The notes under the pieces were generated by a model, which made no database searches, was not told where the DNA came from, and worked only from the letters and a program-made list of their open reading frames with translations. This document shows positions 7,239-8,486 of a stretch of 8,486 nucleotides of DNA, piece after piece (position 1 is the first letter of the stretch; every line of letters begins with the position of its first letter). The stretch comes from Immundisolibacteraceae bacterium (GTDB lineage: Bacteria > Pseudomonadota > Gammaproteobacteria > Immundisolibacterales > Immundisolibacteraceae). Made by a program: the position numbers and the translations under genes. The stretch lies in the NCBI GenBank assembly GCA_016763355.1, contig JAESTY010000117.1, positions 1 to 8,486 of the forward strand, in the 5' to 3' direction.

Positions 7239-7634
7239 ATGCAGGAACTGTTGGTTAGCTTACTCTTCTGGATTTCGAGTCATTCGATGTTGATGTATGA
7301 CGGTAACAGTGTGCCCAAGCTCGCTTTTATCACCGAGCAGCACCTTAACTCTATGGCCTTTGGTAACAATCATCCGTCGGCGATCCGAGCTGGCGAATAT
7401 CAAGTTTCTGGCTTGTACAATCCTAAAATGCAGACAATTTTTTTACTGCAGTCGACCAATATTGATACGGCTTCAGGTAAGGCGCTCCTGGTACATGAAT
7501 TGGTCCATTATTTACAATATCAAAATGGCCAAAATCCAAATGGATCTATCGCTGAGTTAGAACCGCTAGCTTATGGCGTTGAAGCACTTTTTAATAATGC
7601 CAGTCAACCTAGAAACTCTGTCTTAGCGCAGTGA
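7239..7634 (+). CDS. Small HExxH protein, putative zinc metallopeptidase (DUF6647-like)
   Basis: This protein of 131 residues has the zincin motif HELVH: H86 and H90 would hold zinc and E87 would be the catalytic base. It continues as YLQYQNGQ, and E108 in ELEPLAYGVE, 17 residues after the motif, is the likely third ligand in gluzincin style. The residues before it, SGLYNPKMQTIFL (57-69) and KALLVHELVHYLQ, resemble small bacterial proteins I recall as DUF6647; that name is from memory. No substrate is known. The N-terminus MQELLVSLLFWISSHSML is hydrophobic and could be a short membrane anchor or buried helix; it lacks a clear signal-peptide charge. The ATG at 7239 is preferred, with purine-rich AAAGGGTGAG upstream; a GTG at 7224 would add five residues but has its only ribosome binding site touching it. 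In-frame TAA at 7218-7220 bars further extension. Its end overlaps the convergent adhesin gene by 26 bp. Confidence 0.75.
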   Translation: MQELLVSLLFWISSHSMLMYDGNSVPKLAFITEQHLNSMAFGNNHPSAIRAGEYQVSGLYNPKMQTIFLLQSTNIDTASGKALLVHELVHYLQYQNGQNPNGSIAELEPLAYGVEALFNNASQPRNSVLAQ

Positions 7635-8486
7635 GCAACTGTTGCTGTGACTCATCAAACATAGCAGCAGTGCTTGCGAGTTGATTGGCAAACGTTGGAT
7701 GCTGTAATAGTGATAATTGATCCAGCGTATATTCGCTAATTTCTCCGCTGGCGACGTTGATCTGACAATAACGAACCACCACCGAGCCATCGCTTAAGGT
7801 TATTTCAAACCTGAGTTCAACTGATTCCACGCCTATGGGCGGCTCACCAACCAGCAAATATAAGTTGGGATCCTGCGATAACCAGGTTGGTAACGGCTGA
7901 TCATTAACGGAGTTGACCTTGATCGACTCTAGCGTTTTCGAATCGTCGCTGTTAATTTCGAAGTCGACTTCAAGTATCAACGAGCGGTTGTAGAGCACAG
8001 ATTGAATGATTAGATCATCAGTCTGGTCCGTACCATTGGCCAGAGGAGAATCACCCGCAGCTAGACGCAACGGGAAACGGGCAATCTCTTCAATACCGAT
8101 GGTGGTATCTACTGCTGCGGACTGCATGCTAAATCGTAATGAATAACTTTTTATACCCTCTAAATCTAAATTACCGACGTGATCGACTAGCGAATTGGTG
8201 ATGCTGTCTCCGAACACAATGGGCGTGAGTTCACTGATCGTATCGAGAATATTAATTGGCGAATTTAGTGGGTCCAAGGACAGGAAAGTTAGTTCTGGTG
8301 GTGGTAGGGACGTTTGAACCCGGGCTTGTGGTGGTTGGTCAGCAGACAGCAGTTGGGCGGTATTGACCAGATCCGGCGCCGCACTGACCGTCACCGTCAC
8401 CGTGGCGCTGGCCTCGTTGCTGTCGGCATCGGTCCAGGTGTAGGTGAAGCTGTCACTGCCGGTAAAGTCCGCCGCCGGCGTGTAGT
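7609..8486 (-). CDS. C-terminal end of a large Ig/cadherin-like repeat surface protein (5' part beyond window)
   Basis: The open frame enters from the right edge and gives 291 residues up to TAG at 7609-7611. The first 35 or so, YTPAADFTGSDSFTYTWTDA followed by a TVTVTV strand, are the end of a Big_9/tandem-95 type Ig-like repeat, found in tens of copies in giant bacterial adhesins. The rest is unique to the tail. It includes LPTWLSQDPN and then GEPPIGVESVELRFEITLSD, which resembles a He_PIG/cadherin-like Ig module and probably forms one last beta-sandwich. The C-terminus, PTFANQLASTAAMFDESQQQ to RQSF, is helical. No sortase motif or beta-barrel is seen; a type I secretion signal cannot be confirmed. 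The repeat-coding end is clearly more GC-rich than the tail. A GTG at 8400 is internal, not a start, because the frame stays open and repeat-like upstream. Likely role: adhesion or biofilm at the cell surface, inferred from the repeat type. Confidence 0.85.
   Translation of the reverse strand, partial: YTPAADFTGSDSFTYTWTDADSNEASATVTVTVSAAPDLVNTAQLLSADQPPQARVQTSLPPPELTFLSLDPLNSPINILDTISELTPIVFGDSITNSLVDHVGNLDLEGIKSYSLRFSMQSAAVDTTIGIEEIARFPLRLAAGDSPLANGTDQTDDLIIQSVLYNRSLILEVDFEINSDDSKTLESIKVNSVNDQPLPTWLSQDPNLYLLVGEPPIGVESVELRFEITLSDGSVVVRYCQINVASGEISEYTLDQLSLLQHPTFANQLASTAAMFDESQQQLLTALRQSF

Noticed and set aside
8386..8406. Short tandem CACCGT units as a regulatory or simple-sequence repeat.
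   Set aside because: They encode alternating Thr-Val in the final beta-strand of the Ig-like repeat, which explains them fully.

Overview
The window looks like ordinary chromosomal DNA of a gammaproteobacterium, probably a marine or environmental member of the Pseudomonadales/Cellvibrionales type. This rests on the Mak-type fructokinase, the MetB-like enzyme, the long YihY/BrkB protein and the end of a giant Ig-repeat surface protein. It is inferred from family resemblance only, as no search was run. No tRNA, rRNA, CRISPR array, insertion sequence or phage gene is visible.

Left part (1-3043): on the minus strand, a cystathionine gamma-synthase-like PLP enzyme (778-1950) is followed after 44 bp by a MATE-family multidrug/Na+ exporter that runs off the left edge (1-733). 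A 169-bp divergent spacer separates this pair from a plus-strand ROK fructokinase, mak (2120-3043). Mak converges with a YihY/BrkB membrane protein (3060-4427), leaving a 16-bp gap and no obvious terminator.

Middle part (3060-7238): three minus-strand genes in series form a likely stress or ion-homeostasis cluster, transcribed in the order Usp, antiporter, YihY. They are a universal stress protein (6473-6919), a CPA1-type Na+/H+ antiporter with a cytoplasmic TrkA-like domain (4447-6316), and YihY/BrkB. The antiporter is broken by one in-frame amber codon and three single-base frameshifts, while every neighbour is intact. Repaired, it would be 622 residues. The spacer between Usp and the antiporter holds a 6-bp stem-loop and a run of four imperfect 11-bp direct repeats.

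Right part (7239-8486): a small plus-strand protein with an HExxH zinc-protease motif converges with, and overlaps by 26 bp, the 3' end of a large minus-strand gene. That gene encodes tandem Ig/cadherin-like repeats and a unique C-terminal tail. It enters the window from the right and is probably a giant cell-surface or secreted adhesin.

I see no clear new multi-gene system. The points most worth a second look are the multiply damaged antiporter with intact neighbours, the 11-bp repeat array before it, the small HExxH protein, and the unique tail of the adhesin.
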